DNA of 64,000 nt, from positions 1 through 64,000 of the forward strand of contig CANMLU010000002.1 in assembly GCA_947498815.1 (NCBI GenBank), read 5' to 3'. A program made the position numbers and the translations under genes. Source of the stretch: an uncultured Aquimarina sp. Its GTDB lineage: Bacteria; Bacteroidota; Bacteroidia; Flavobacteriales; Flavobacteriaceae. The notes under the pieces are model-generated. The model did not search any database. It saw nothing but the letters and a program-made list of their open reading frames with translations, and was not told the origin of the DNA. This document shows, piece by piece, positions 1 through 9,655 of this stretch; position 1 is the stretch's first letter, and the number at the start of each line of letters is the position of its first letter.

Positions 1-77
1 AAACTTAGAGTGAATAGATAGTGTACCTTTTCCGTTCTTTAAAGTATAAAATATCTAAATACTAATCTAAAGGAGTG

Positions 78-190
78 TTCCGATGATAATCGGAATGTAT
101 CGAGAATAGGATTTTGGATTCGAAAAGCTATTCTCGATACAATTTTTCTTCATTTCATTGCGAAAAACCACTCGAATTGACGCTTTTCTT
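78..190. repeat. Partial copy of a palindromic intergenic repeat
   Basis: Two inverted repeats lie here. TTCCGAT (78-84) pairs with ATCGGAA (89-95), and GTATCGAGAATAG (97-109) pairs perfectly with CTATTCTCGATAC (128-140). The tail contains CTCGAATTGACGCTTTT. The same order, a TATCGAGAA stem followed by TCGAATTGAC, occurs inside the complete element at 40039-40237, so this looks like a decayed family member. No terminal repeat is visible at its right edge. Confidence 0.6.
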
Positions 191-240
191 TACTATTTCT
201 TTCATAATGCACAACAGGTTACTTAAAACAGAATGATACT

Positions 241-942
241 ATGTCAAAACAAAATTATGACACAAAGTTGGGTGTATTAGACGCCCTATCACAAGATGAG
301 ATTAAAACACCTGCACAACCAGTAGAGGTGATTACACAAGAAGCCGAAAACCTATTTATCTGGGTGCAAGAAGACAAAGAAGTATTGATGAGTAAGGGAT
401 TGGACTGGAATACCTTTGTATTGGACCTTCCTATACGTACAGGGGCCTGTCGATATGCACAAGCGGTTTGGACCAAAGAACGCTATAGCCAGGAAGAAGC
501 TTTGAAAGAATGGCGAGAAGAATCTCCCAAAGCCTATGAATTTCGAAATGACCTTTTGGCCGATCTGCGGTTTGCTTTTCGAAAACGCCCGGATCTATTA
601 CCTCGTGTACGCGAGATCACCGATGGAGAAGGGGATGCCGATATGATCCAGGATCTTATGGATATCAGTGTACTCGGAAAAGCGAATCTCGAAGAGCTTA
701 AAAAGATCAAGTATGATTTGAAACGTTTGGATATCGCAGCGCAACAATCGGATAGCCTAGCCGAACTGCTAGCCAAAGCGAATGGGGCTACTTTGGATAA
801 CTCCAAAGCCAAAGAAATGCGCGACAGAGCGTTTACACATCTTAAAGAAGCGATCAATGAGATCCGGGATACCGGTAAATATGCATTTCGTAAAGATCCC
901 GAGCGTTACAAAGGGTATATAAGCCGATACAGGCGTAGGTAA
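241..942 (+). CDS. Hypothetical charged protein, 233 residues
   Basis: I do not recognise this family. The product is soluble, with no signal peptide or membrane span, and rich in Lys, Glu, Asp and Arg. It looks largely helical, with amphipathic stretches around residues 140-215 and a very basic C-terminus ending in RYRRR. The first ATG follows a long non-coding leader. The gene stands alone, with pieces of an intergenic repeat on both sides (78-190 and 950-965), so it may have been carried or bracketed by that element. Codon use appears somewhat richer in G+C than in the restriction genes that follow. A nucleic-acid-binding role would fit the basic tail but is only a guess. Confidence 0.6.
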   Translation: MSKQNYDTKLGVLDALSQDEIKTPAQPVEVITQEAENLFIWVQEDKEVLMSKGLDWNTFVLDLPIRTGACRYAQAVWTKERYSQEEALKEWREESPKAYEFRNDLLADLRFAFRKRPDLLPRVREITDGEGDADMIQDLMDISVLGKANLEELKKIKYDLKRLDIAAQQSDSLAELLAKANGATLDNSKAKEMRDRAFTHLKEAINEIRDTGKYAFRKDPERYKGYISRYRRR

Positions 943-949
943 TTTTAAC

Positions 950-965
950 TTGAGTTCGATATAAT
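950..965 (+). repeat. Solo end of the 199-bp repeat family
   Basis: TTGAGTTCGATATAA here differs by one base from GTGAGTTCGATATAA, the 15-bp terminal inverted repeat of the element at 40039-40237. It sits 8 bases after the stop codon of the preceding gene. It is probably a remnant; chance is possible but unlikely at 14 of 15 bases. Confidence 0.45.
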
Positions 966-1000
966 AATCACTACTATTAAGTTTTTTAAGATCTATTAAA

Positions 1001-1087
1001 GTTCCTTCTCCTTAGGGAGAAGGTTAGGATGAGGGGATTTTCACATCAAAACCCTCACCTTAATCCTCTCCCAAAGGGAGAGGAAAC
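1001..1087. repeat. Long imperfect inverted repeat (REP-like hairpin)
   Basis: An arm at 1001-1037 pairs with 1051-1087 over about 36 bases with a short loop. Each arm holds its own small palindrome: CCTTCTCCTTAGGGAGAAGG on the left and CCTCTCCCAAAGGGAGAGG on the right. Repeats of the CCTCTCCC-GGGAGAGG type are common dispersed intergenic palindromes in many bacteria. The frame open across 1029-1367 runs through this hairpin and is not believed to be a gene. Confidence 0.75.
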
Positions 1088-1149
1088 TGAAAGAACTAAT
1101 TATCAAACGCTTAGTTTGTTTTATACATTTTTCTTATTTCGAACTCCAG

Positions 1150-1370
1150 CTAATTCTATAAAACCTGCATTATTACTGGCCCGCGCACAGGGTTGGGGTC
1201 TCCGCGCCGTGCGGACGCCTCTCCCTAGTGCGCGGGTTTGTTTTTACCCTGTGCGGACGGGTCACCCCATGCCGTTGATCGATAAAACTAGTGCGCGGAA
1301 GGGTCACCACCCCATGCGGACGATGCCCAGGGTGACGATGGTCGATAAAATGTTGTGGGGGAGGTGAAAA
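1150..1370. repeat. G+C-rich intergenic block with short internal repeats
   Basis: This block is far richer in G and C than its surroundings. It contains TGCGGACG three times (near 1211, 1253 and 1315), CTAGTGCGCGG twice (near 1226 and 1288) and a CGATAAAA motif twice. It does not resemble coding sequence. The following 1371-1613 is A+T-rich, with no gene seen, and presumably holds the promoter of the restriction operon. Confidence 0.5.
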
Positions 1371-1613
1371 ATCTTTCGGGATACGGGTTTCCGTAATAAT
1401 ATTTGATTAATTAATTCTTATATTCGGTGGAAATAATAATCTACCCCAGATTTAATTAACCAACAATGACTAAAAGTATCTTTCCAAAAGATATATCTGT
1501 AAATTTCTTTTCTCAAAAACTATATTTGAATAAATAAAATTTCGATATTATTCGAATACCTCATTATATTTTTTTAATATCAACCGTTAAAATATTTCAA
1601 AAGAATACAATTA

Positions 1614-3275
1614 ATGAACCAAGAAGAACAAAAATACCTTAACGAATTAGATAAAAAATTATGGACGGCTGCCGATAAACTAAGGTCTACACTTTCAGCT
1701 GCTGAATACAAGCATGCTGTATTGGGACTTATCTTTTTAAAATACGTCAGTGATAATTTTGATGATAGACGTGAGGAATTATTAAAAGAATTAAAGGATC
1801 CTAAACATGAAAATTATTTAGATCCTAAAGAATACAATGGAGATTACGAATCTGAAATTCAATACGAATTAGAAGTAAGAGATTCTTATACAGAGAAAAA
1901 TGTGTTTTGGGTACCTGAAAAGGCACGTTGGAAAACCTTAGTAGATCTAGCCAAAATACCAGTCGGTGAAGATTTGCCATGGGAAAAGAAAACACCCAAT
2001 GGTGACAAGTATGAAAAAATGAAAGGAGTTGATTTCTTAATTGATGACGCTCTAGACGCTGTAGAAAAAGACAACCCTAAACTGAAAGGTGTTTTAAATA
2101 AAACCTATACCCGATTAAATCTAGATAATGATAAACTATCTGAATTAATAGATCATATTAATACTATTAAGCCCGCATTCGGTTCATTACATGCTAAAGA
2201 TATTCTTGGGCATGTTTACGAGTTTTTTCTTGGTGAATTTGCAAGTGCTGAAGGTAAAAAAGGAGGCCAATATTATACTCCTAAATCAATCGTAGGCCTT
2301 ATTGTAGATATGATTGAACCTTACAAAGGCAGAATCTATGATCCAGCAATGGGATCGGGTGGTTTCTTTGTGCAAAGTGACAAATTTGTTCAAAAATTTG
2401 GTGGTAAAATCGGTGATATTTCTGTTTATGGACAAGAGTACAATCATACTACTTGGCAACTTGCCGCAATGAATATGGCAATTAGAGGCATTGATTTTAA
2501 TTTTGGAAAAGGACCTGCTGATACTTTAAATAACGATCAACATCCTGATCTTAGAGCAGATTACATCATGGCGAATCCTCCATTTAATATACGTGAATGG
2601 TGGAATGAAAAACTGGCAGAAGATGTCAGGTGGAAATTCGGTATACCTCCGGAGAGTAATGCTAATTTTGCATGGTTACAACATATGATATATCACTTAA
2701 GTCCACAAGGTTCAATGGCCTTATTATTAGCTAATGGATCTATGAGTTCTTCAACTAAAGGAGAAGGTGACATTAGAGAGGCAGTACTTAAAGCAGATTT
2801 AGTAGAATGTATGGTCGCTTTACCTGGGCAGTTATTTACCAACACACAGATTCCTGCTTGTATTTGGTTTTTAACTAAAAATAAAAAGGCTACGGAAAAC
2901 AAAAGAGATAGAAGTAACGAAGTTTTGTTTATAGATGCACGAGAAAAGGGATATATGAAAGATCGGGTTTTAAGAGATTTCACAGAAGCAGATATTTCAG
3001 ATATTACTAATGTATTTCATAGTTGGCAAAAAGGAGAAAATTACACAGATGAAGCTGGTTTTTGTAAAACTGTAAATCTTGAAGATATAGCTAAAAATGA
3101 TTTTGTACTGACTCCGGGGAGGTACATTAAAAGCAAAATAAATGATGAAGACAATGAACCTTTTTCAGAAAAAATGAACCGCCTGACAAGCCAATTAACC
3201 AGTGACTTGGACGAAAGTGCTCGCTTGGAAAAATTAATTAGAAATCAATTAGAAGGACTAGGTTATGAGTTTTAA
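1614..3275 (+). CDS. hsdM: Type I restriction-modification system, DNA methyltransferase subunit (M)
   Basis: This is the modification subunit, which with HsdS methylates adenine in the recognition sequence and protects self DNA. An N-terminal helical HsdM domain spans about residues 8-200. The Rossmann methyltransferase domain follows, with GGQYYTPKSIV (218-228), the SAM-binding motif DPAMGSGGF (243-251) and the catalytic N6-adenine motif NPPF (321-324). Its 553 residues are a normal length. The start follows a long A+T-rich leader and opens the operon. The stop overlaps the hsdS start by 11 bases, implying translational coupling. The assignment is secure from the motifs and the operon order. 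Confidence 0.97.
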   Translation: MNQEEQKYLNELDKKLWTAADKLRSTLSAAEYKHAVLGLIFLKYVSDNFDDRREELLKELKDPKHENYLDPKEYNGDYESEIQYELEVRDSYTEKNVFWVPEKARWKTLVDLAKIPVGEDLPWEKKTPNGDKYEKMKGVDFLIDDALDAVEKDNPKLKGVLNKTYTRLNLDNDKLSELIDHINTIKPAFGSLHAKDILGHVYEFFLGEFASAEGKKGGQYYTPKSIVGLIVDMIEPYKGRIYDPAMGSGGFFVQSDKFVQKFGGKIGDISVYGQEYNHTTWQLAAMNMAIRGIDFNFGKGPADTLNNDQHPDLRADYIMANPPFNIREWWNEKLAEDVRWKFGIPPESNANFAWLQHMIYHLSPQGSMALLLANGSMSSSTKGEGDIREAVLKADLVECMVALPGQLFTNTQIPACIWFLTKNKKATENKRDRSNEVLFIDAREKGYMKDRVLRDFTEADISDITNVFHSWQKGENYTDEAGFCKTVNLEDIAKNDFVLTPGRYIKSKINDEDNEPFSEKMNRLTSQLTSDLDESARLEKLIRNQLEGLGYEF

Positions 3276-4623
3276 TAGTAATCGAAAACCTTTAAAAGAA
3301 ATTGCTAAAAACTCTTCAAGGCGATTTAATTTCTCAAACAAATCCAAAGTAATTTTCATAAACACTGGAGATGTTTTGAATGGTAAACTTTTACATAAAG
3401 ATTATCAAGACACCAATAAATTGCCTGGGCAAGCGAAAAAAGCGATTAAAAAAGGTGATATACTTTACAGTGAAATTCGACCAGGAAATAAGAGACATTT
3501 ATTTGTTGATTTTGAATGTGAGGACGTTGTTGTCTCGACCAAATTCATGGTTATTGAGGCTAAAAACATTTCACCTGAATATTTATACTTAGTGTTAACA
3601 AGTAACGTAATTGAAAGAGAATTCAAGTTAATTGCAGATTCTAGATCAGGCACTTTTCCACAAATAACATTTGACTCTATATCACACATACCTATTAATA
3701 TCCCAAGTAGGGAAGAACAAAAAAGAGTTTCTTCTCTTGGATTTAATTTTATTCTTTGGAGCGATTTAATATCAAAAATCGGACGTAATTATAAAGAAAT
3801 ATCACAGGCTTTATTTAAATCATGGTTTATTGATTTTGCTCCTGTTAAAGCAAAAATTGAAGCTAAAAGCAAAGATATTGATCCTCAATTGGCCGCGATA
3901 CAAGTCATTTCAGGTAGAACAAGTGAAGAAATTCTACTCTTACCTAAAGAAAAGCGCCAGAACTTAGAGGCTATTGCGAACTTATTTCCAGACGAACTTG
4001 AAGACACTGAATATGGAAAAGTCCCTAAAGGTTGGGAGTTTTCAAAATTAGGAGAAGTTGTGTCATTTTTATCAAGAGGAATGACTCCAAAATATATAGA
4101 TACAAACAAGTCGGTTATGGTTATCAATCAAAGATGCATTAGACACCATACTATTGACTTTTCAAATGCACGTTTTCACAACGAAGAATTAAGAGCGGTG
4201 AAAAGTAAAGAGATATTCGTTGGAGATGTGTTGATTAATTCTACCGGAGTTGGAACTTTGGGACGAGTTGCTCTGGTAAGTAGATTAATTAAAAAAACAA
4301 CCGTTGATACACATGTTACAATTGTAAGAGCAGATCCTCAAAAAATTGACTCAAATTATTTAGGACAGTATTTTTTGAGTAAAGAGCCTGTTATTGAAGA
4401 AATGGGCGAAGGGTCAACAGGACAAACTGAGTTGAAAAGAACCGTATTAAATGAAATGATTATTTGTAAACCTGATCTTGAAGTTCAAACACAATTTTCA
4501 AATATTATTAAACCTATGATTGAATCAATTGGAACTAGAGAATTGAAGAATGAGAGATTACTGTCTATAAGGGATGTTTTGATACCAAAGCTATTAAATG
4601 ACTCTGTAAACTTTACTGAATAA
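3265..4623 (+). CDS. hsdS: Type I restriction-modification system, specificity subunit (S)
   Basis: This DNA-recognition subunit chooses the bipartite target for methylation and cleavage. It has two target recognition domains: TRD1 over about residues 5-160 and TRD2 from GWEFSKLGEV (around 257) to about 410. They are separated by a central conserved helix with ISQALFKSWFIDFAPVKAK and followed by a second helix ending RDVLIPKLL. This half-repeat design is typical of HsdS, and 452 residues is normal. The gene overlaps hsdM and ends one base before the SIR2-like gene. The target sequence cannot be read from the protein alone. Confidence 0.95.
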   Translation: MSFNSNRKPLKEIAKNSSRRFNFSNKSKVIFINTGDVLNGKLLHKDYQDTNKLPGQAKKAIKKGDILYSEIRPGNKRHLFVDFECEDVVVSTKFMVIEAKNISPEYLYLVLTSNVIEREFKLIADSRSGTFPQITFDSISHIPINIPSREEQKRVSSLGFNFILWSDLISKIGRNYKEISQALFKSWFIDFAPVKAKIEAKSKDIDPQLAAIQVISGRTSEEILLLPKEKRQNLEAIANLFPDELEDTEYGKVPKGWEFSKLGEVVSFLSRGMTPKYIDTNKSVMVINQRCIRHHTIDFSNARFHNEELRAVKSKEIFVGDVLINSTGVGTLGRVALVSRLIKKTTVDTHVTIVRADPQKIDSNYLGQYFLSKEPVIEEMGEGSTGQTELKRTVLNEMIICKPDLEVQTQFSNIIKPMIESIGTRELKNERLLSIRDVLIPKLLNDSVNFTE

Positions 4624-4624
4624 T

Positions 4625-5647
4625 ATGGAGTTTCTTCAAAAAATATTTGATGCAGAAATCAACGAAGATGAAAAAATAATCATTTTAGGTTCTCCTTTTT
4701 ATCGTGCTGATATCATCAGAGAATTAGAACCTGAAACTTATTATTTGGCATTTAAAGAATGGCTTAACACAAGAAAGGGTGATCTAATAGAAATTGCAGA
4801 TGAAATTTTAGCATTCCGTAAAAATAAACTGAGATTCGAAAAATTGCAAAAACTATTTGAAGGAGATGCACTTATACCTTTTGTCGGAGCGGGTATGTCA
4901 ATTCCAAGTGATTATCCTGGGTGGACAAAATTTTTGTTTGAACTATGTGAAGAATCAGATATTAGCGAAGCTGACCTTAATAAACTTTTGTCAAATGGTG
5001 AGTATGAATTGGCTGCTGAAAAAATTCATGACGATTTGGCATCAGAGCAATTTAATGAACTTTTGGAAAATGAGTTCTCGGCAGATAAAGAAATTTTAGG
5101 TCCAGTTAATTACTTACCTGAACTATTTCCTAAAAGCTTTGTTTTAACAACGAATTTTGATACTGTTTTAGAAAGAGTTTATAATCAAAATAAGAAAGGT
5201 TTTGATGATTTAAAAAGTGGGAAATCACTTAATGAATGTGCTAAGCACATAGTTGATGGTTCAAGATATCTTGTAAAATTGCATGGTACATGCAATCAGG
5301 TAATGGACAGAGTTTTGACTTTTTCTGAATATGAAAGTTCTTATTCTGAAGATGATTCATTATATAAATTTTTCAAACGCGCAATGATCTCAAAATCTAT
5401 TTTGTTTATTGGGTGTAGCTTATCTTCTGATAGGACAATCCAAACTATGATGCAGATTGTAAAAGAAGAAGGAGCAAATGAAATACCTAGACACTATGCT
5501 CTATTAGCAGATATAAAAGATGATAACTTAAGAAAAGAAAAGCAACGATTTTTAGCCAAGGCTAATATCTTCCCTATATGGTATGATGGAGACCATGAAG
5601 AATCCATTGAGGCTTTATTTGTTAAATTAGAAAACGGCAACACATGA
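4625..5647 (+). CDS. SIR2-like domain protein embedded in the restriction operon
   Basis: The protein has a SIR2-like (sirtuin-fold) domain from about residue 82 to the end. Visible motifs are FVGAGMS (86-92, the NAD-binding loop), TTNFD (175-179), KLHGTC (218-223) with the candidate catalytic His220, and LFIGCSLSSD near the end, which fits the closing NAD-pocket motif. The first 80 residues are an uncharacterised helical extension. SIR2 domains in bacterial defence usually deplete NAD+ to abort infection rather than deacetylate proteins. The gene lies between hsdS and hsdR, starting 1 base after hsdS and overlapping hsdR by 4 bases, so it is expressed with the restriction enzyme. A fail-safe NADase triggered when restriction fails is an inference. 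Confidence 0.85.
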   Translation: MEFLQKIFDAEINEDEKIIILGSPFYRADIIRELEPETYYLAFKEWLNTRKGDLIEIADEILAFRKNKLRFEKLQKLFEGDALIPFVGAGMSIPSDYPGWTKFLFELCEESDISEADLNKLLSNGEYELAAEKIHDDLASEQFNELLENEFSADKEILGPVNYLPELFPKSFVLTTNFDTVLERVYNQNKKGFDDLKSGKSLNECAKHIVDGSRYLVKLHGTCNQVMDRVLTFSEYESSYSEDDSLYKFFKRAMISKSILFIGCSLSSDRTIQTMMQIVKEEGANEIPRHYALLADIKDDNLRKEKQRFLAKANIFPIWYDGDHEESIEALFVKLENGNT

Positions 5648-8600
5648 TAAACGAAGATCAATTAGAAAAGTTAGCGTTATCATGGTTTCAAGATAATGGC
5701 TATAATTATTTACCAGGTAAAGATATTGCACCAGAAAGTGACAATCCTTACCGAACGTCATTTAAAGAGGTGCTTCTTGAAAAAGAATTATTATTAGCTC
5801 TAAAACAACTTAATCCAACTATACCAAGCGAAAAATTAGAGGAAGTTGTTAAACTTCTAAAGAATCCAGAAACTGGTTCTTTAATTGATCAAAACAAGGC
5901 TTTTCATTATCATTTATTAAGGGGGATTGAAGTTGAATTTGATGTAGAAGGTGAAAAAACAAAGGACAAAGTATTTTTGATCGATTTCAAAAATGCAGAA
6001 CGTAATCGATTTTTGGTGGTTGATCAATTTTCTATATCAGGATCTAAATATACAAGAAGACCAGATCTTATCGTTTTTGTCAACGGATTACCCATTTCAA
6101 TTATTGAATTAAAGAACCCAAGTAATGAAGAAACTGATATTTGGGACGCTTACAATCAGTTACAAACATATAAAGAGGACATATCCGATTTATTCGTGTA
6201 TAATGAGGCTTTAATAGTTTCTGATGGTATTACTGCACGTATTGGATCTCTAACAGCTAACAGAGAACGTTTTTTACCTTGGAGAACCATTGAAAATGAA
6301 GATGATCGCCCCTTAATGGCCTATCAGTTAGAAACTGTTATTAAAGGATTCTTTAAACCCGAATTGTTTTTAGATTATTTACGTCATTTCATCCTTTTTG
6401 AACAAGATGGAGATGATCTAATTAAAAAAATAGCCGCTTATCATCAATTTCATGCGGTAAGAGAAGCCGTAAAAGCAACAATTATTGCTGCTAATTTATC
6501 AACACCCAATATTGTTGAAGAACCTAGAGCAGATTATGGAAGCCGTGTAAAGGCTGGTTGTAAAAAAGCAGGGGTCATTTGGCATACGCAGGGTTCTGGT
6601 AAAAGTATTTCTATGGTATGCTACGCTGGTAAGTTGTTGCAACAAACTGAAATGCAAAACCCTACAATAGTGGTAGTGACTGATAGATCGGACTTAGACG
6701 GTCAACTATTCAAAACTTTTTCTCAATCTTCGGATTTACTACGTGAAACACCTATTCAAGCGAATAGCAGAGAAGAGTTAAGAGATATATTACATTCAAA
6801 AAAATCAGGAGGAATTGTATTTACAACTGTACAAAAATTTGGGTTACTTGAGGGTGAAGAACATCATCCCTTGTTAAGTGACCGAAATAATATTGTAGTG
6901 ATCAGTGACGAAGCGCACCGTTCGCAGTATGGTGATAAAGCAAAGTTAGATACTAAAACCGGGATTTATAAATACGGTTATTCTAAACATTTGAGAGATG
7001 CCTTAAAAGAAGCAACATTCATTGGTTTCACTGGTACTCCAATATCTCAAGGAGATAAAGATACTCGAGCTGTATTCGGTGATGAAGTTAGTATATATGA
7101 TATTCAAGATGCAGTTGATGATGGTGCTACAGTGCCTATTTACTATGAAAGTAGATTAGCAAGATTAGATATAAATCGAGCCGATATTGAAACGTTAAAT
7201 GATGAAGTTGAATATGTTATTGAAGACGAAGAAGATTTAGCGATAAGAGAAAGTACCAAAGGAAAATGGGCCACACTGGAAAAGCTAGTTGGCGCAGCAC
7301 CAAGATTAAAAGAAATAGCAGAAGATTTAATAACTCATTTTGAAGGTCGTTTAGAATTGTTAGACGGTAAAGCTATGATTGTTTGTATGAGTCGTGAAAT
7401 TTGTGTGAATATGTACAATGCCATTGTAGCTATAAGACCAGATTGGCATAACGAAGATTATAACTCTGGAGTAATAAAAGTTATCATGACAGGATCTGCC
7501 TCAGACAAGGCCGAATTTAAACCACATATTTATACCAAACATACCAGAAAAGCTCTTGAAAAACGGTTTAAAGATCCCGGTGATGAGATGAAATTGGTTA
7601 TTGTCCGTGATATGTGGCTCACAGGTTTTGATGCACCTGCTTGTAACGCCATGTATGTAGATAAACCTATGAAGGGACATAATCTAATGCAAGCCATAGC
7701 AAGAGTTAATCGTGTATTTAAAGATAAGCCTGGAGGATTAGTCGTTGATTACATAGGAATAGCTAATGAATTAAGAGAAGCCTTAAAAACCTATACTGAT
7801 TCAAGTGGTAAAGGTTCACCAACTCTTAAAACAACAGAGGCTTTCCAGATAATGCTTAAAAATTTGGATGCAGTTAGAGGAATGATGCATGGATTTGATT
7901 ATTTAGCTTATAAATCAAATGCTTTAAAATTGTTGATGCCTGCTGCTAACCATATACTCGAAGAAAGAGATAAAGGAAAAAGAAGGTTCTTAGATTTAAT
8001 GGCAGCCATAAACAAAGCATTTTCTTTATGTAGCACTTTAGATGAAGCGCAAGAATTAAAGCTTGAAATTGCTTTTTTCAATGCCATAAAAACAGCATTT
8101 GTAAAAAACATGAATGTTGACCAAAAAAGAATCAACGAAGATAAAAACTCACTACTCAAAAGAATTTTAGACAATGCTGTGATCCCTGAAGGTGTAGATG
8201 ATGTTTTTAAGCTAGCAGGATTAGATAAGCCTAATATTGGAATTCTATCTGAGGATTTTTTAGAAGAGGTTAGAAATATGCCTCAGAAAAACCTTGCGGT
8301 TGAATTGCTAGAAAAATTATTAAAAGATGAAATAAAAGCAAAGACCAAGGGGAATATAGTTACGGAAAGAAAATATGGAGATCGTTTAATTGATACACTT
8401 AGAAAATACAATAACCGAGCAATTGAAACAGCTCAAGTTATTGAACTATTGATTGAAATGCATCAGGATTTTGTAAAAGCTATTCAAGAAGAACAGGATC
8501 TTGGTCTTACTCCGGACGAAGTTCGTTTCTATTTTGCATTAGCTGAAAACAACACTGGAGAAAAAGCTTTAGCAGATGAAAATTTAAAGAAAATAGCGGT

Positions 8601-8796
8601 AGAACTTACTTCAAAATTAAGATCTAGCACCACTGTAGATTGGCAAGTAAGGGATAGTGTCAAAGCTAAAATAAGAAATATGGTAAGAAGGCTTTTACGT
8701 AGGTATGGCTATCCACCTGATTTTTCTCAAGATGCCATTGATTTGGTTTTAAAACAAGCAACTGCATTGGCTGAATATTGGACTGAAAATGAATAG
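5644..8796 (+). CDS. hsdR: Type I restriction-modification system, restriction/translocase subunit (R)
   Basis: This motor and nuclease subunit translocates DNA using ATP and cuts it away from the recognition site. The N-terminal PD-(D/E)XK nuclease is seen as RRPDLIVF with ELKN near residues 139-160. The SF2 helicase core has Walker A HTQGSGKS near residue 313-320 and motif II SDEAHRS near 420-426. FTGTPIS and ARVNRVF are further helicase motifs. The C-terminal region is helical, as expected for HsdM/S contact. The full length of 1050 residues has no frame break. It overlaps the SIR2-like gene upstream by 4 bases and the next gene by 8 bases. Confidence 0.97.
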   Translation: MINEDQLEKLALSWFQDNGYNYLPGKDIAPESDNPYRTSFKEVLLEKELLLALKQLNPTIPSEKLEEVVKLLKNPETGSLIDQNKAFHYHLLRGIEVEFDVEGEKTKDKVFLIDFKNAERNRFLVVDQFSISGSKYTRRPDLIVFVNGLPISIIELKNPSNEETDIWDAYNQLQTYKEDISDLFVYNEALIVSDGITARIGSLTANRERFLPWRTIENEDDRPLMAYQLETVIKGFFKPELFLDYLRHFILFEQDGDDLIKKIAAYHQFHAVREAVKATIIAANLSTPNIVEEPRADYGSRVKAGCKKAGVIWHTQGSGKSISMVCYAGKLLQQTEMQNPTIVVVTDRSDLDGQLFKTFSQSSDLLRETPIQANSREELRDILHSKKSGGIVFTTVQKFGLLEGEEHHPLLSDRNNIVVISDEAHRSQYGDKAKLDTKTGIYKYGYSKHLRDALKEATFIGFTGTPISQGDKDTRAVFGDEVSIYDIQDAVDDGATVPIYYESRLARLDINRADIETLNDEVEYVIEDEEDLAIRESTKGKWATLEKLVGAAPRLKEIAEDLITHFEGRLELLDGKAMIVCMSREICVNMYNAIVAIRPDWHNEDYNSGVIKVIMTGSASDKAEFKPHIYTKHTRKALEKRFKDPGDEMKLVIVRDMWLTGFDAPACNAMYVDKPMKGHNLMQAIARVNRVFKDKPGGLVVDYIGIANELREALKTYTDSSGKGSPTLKTTEAFQIMLKNLDAVRGMMHGFDYLAYKSNALKLLMPAANHILEERDKGKRRFLDLMAAINKAFSLCSTLDEAQELKLEIAFFNAIKTAFVKNMNVDQKRINEDKNSLLKRILDNAVIPEGVDDVFKLAGLDKPNIGILSEDFLEEVRNMPQKNLAVELLEKLLKDEIKAKTKGNIVTERKYGDRLIDTLRKYNNRAIETAQVIELLIEMHQDFVKAIQEEQDLGLTPDEVRFYFALAENNTGEKALADENLKKIAVELTSKLRSSTTVDWQVRDSVKAKIRNMVRRLLRRYGYPPDFSQDAIDLVLKQATALAEYWTENE

Positions 8797-9523
8797 TAAT
8801 ATGAGTTATAATTTAAAAGGAGGTGTTCTTATAATTGGGTCCTTGTATTGGCAGGATGATAAAGAGAAAGATAGTGGTGATAAAATCCGAAAAACATGGA
8901 GAGATGAGAATTTGGATATGGCAACTAGTATTGATGTAGAAGTTCCTATTCGTTATGGAAGGTTTTCATCACAAAATGGGAAAACCTATACCATGGTTTT
9001 TGATAATAGCCTTTTACCTGAGCAATATGGTATAGCAAAGTGTGTATCATTTCTTAAACCCTTCACAACATTTGATGAAATAAAGGATGCAATTGCCAAA
9101 TTATCTGAAGCTGAAGGTGATGACAAGAGTTTTATAAAAGGAAATACCGCTTGGTGTGTTTGTTCTGTTATTTTTAATCCTAAACGAGTCAATACTTCTA
9201 TTAAATCATCAATTTTAAAAAGTTGGGAAAATGAATTAAGTACTATTCAAATTGGGAATAAAAAGTTTATTAAAAACCCTAAAGAATATTCTATATCCAA
9301 GCAAGGTGAATTAGAGATTCCTTGGCCAGAGAATATTGTAGATCTTGATTTTATGATTGCTACTGCCATATTACCTAAGAATCGTAAAGGAATTGAAAAA
9401 GTGACCCCATCGGAAATAGCGAAATTTGTTGCAAACAGAAATTACTTTTATCCAAACCATAAGGCGGGAATAAGAACTTTTCAGGACGAAGAAATTATAA
9501 AATTCACTCTGATAGATAAATGA
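8789..9523 (+). CDS. Hypothetical protein at the end of the type I restriction operon
   Basis: The function is not recognised. The start overlaps the hsdR stop by 8 bases, so it belongs to the operon. A second ATG at 8801, giving a protein that begins MSYNLKGGVLIIGSLYW, lies just after the hsdR stop and is an alternative start. The opening beta strand followed by IGSLYW resembles the first strand of gamma-glutamylcyclotransferase-like folds (which have YGSL), but the rest gives no clear support. No membrane span or signal is seen. A role as restriction alleviation factor, inhibitor or companion effector is possible from position only. Confidence 0.7.
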   Translation: MNSNMSYNLKGGVLIIGSLYWQDDKEKDSGDKIRKTWRDENLDMATSIDVEVPIRYGRFSSQNGKTYTMVFDNSLLPEQYGIAKCVSFLKPFTTFDEIKDAIAKLSEAEGDDKSFIKGNTAWCVCSVIFNPKRVNTSIKSSILKSWENELSTIQIGNKKFIKNPKEYSISKQGELEIPWPENIVDLDFMIATAILPKNRKGIEKVTPSEIAKFVANRNYFYPNHKAGIRTFQDEEIIKFTLIDK

Positions 9524-9655
9524 TTTGTACAGAGTTAAAAAGTCATTTATTGATGAAACCCCGAAAAACGCTTAAAAAAAATAGATTAAAGAACTTCGAT
9601 AGAGGATCTTTATAAGGAAAAGAGATATTATAGAATAGCTAAAAATAATTATTAG

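Noticed and set aside
1029-1367. 112-codon open frame in the repeat region before hsdM
   Set aside because: It runs through a palindromic repeat and a G+C-rich repeated block, has odd composition and no protein-like pattern.
1614-9523. BREX, DISARM or Thoeris system
   Set aside because: The genes are classic hsdM, hsdS and hsdR; no PglZ, BrxC or TIR gene is present, and the SIR2-like gene alone does not make Thoeris.
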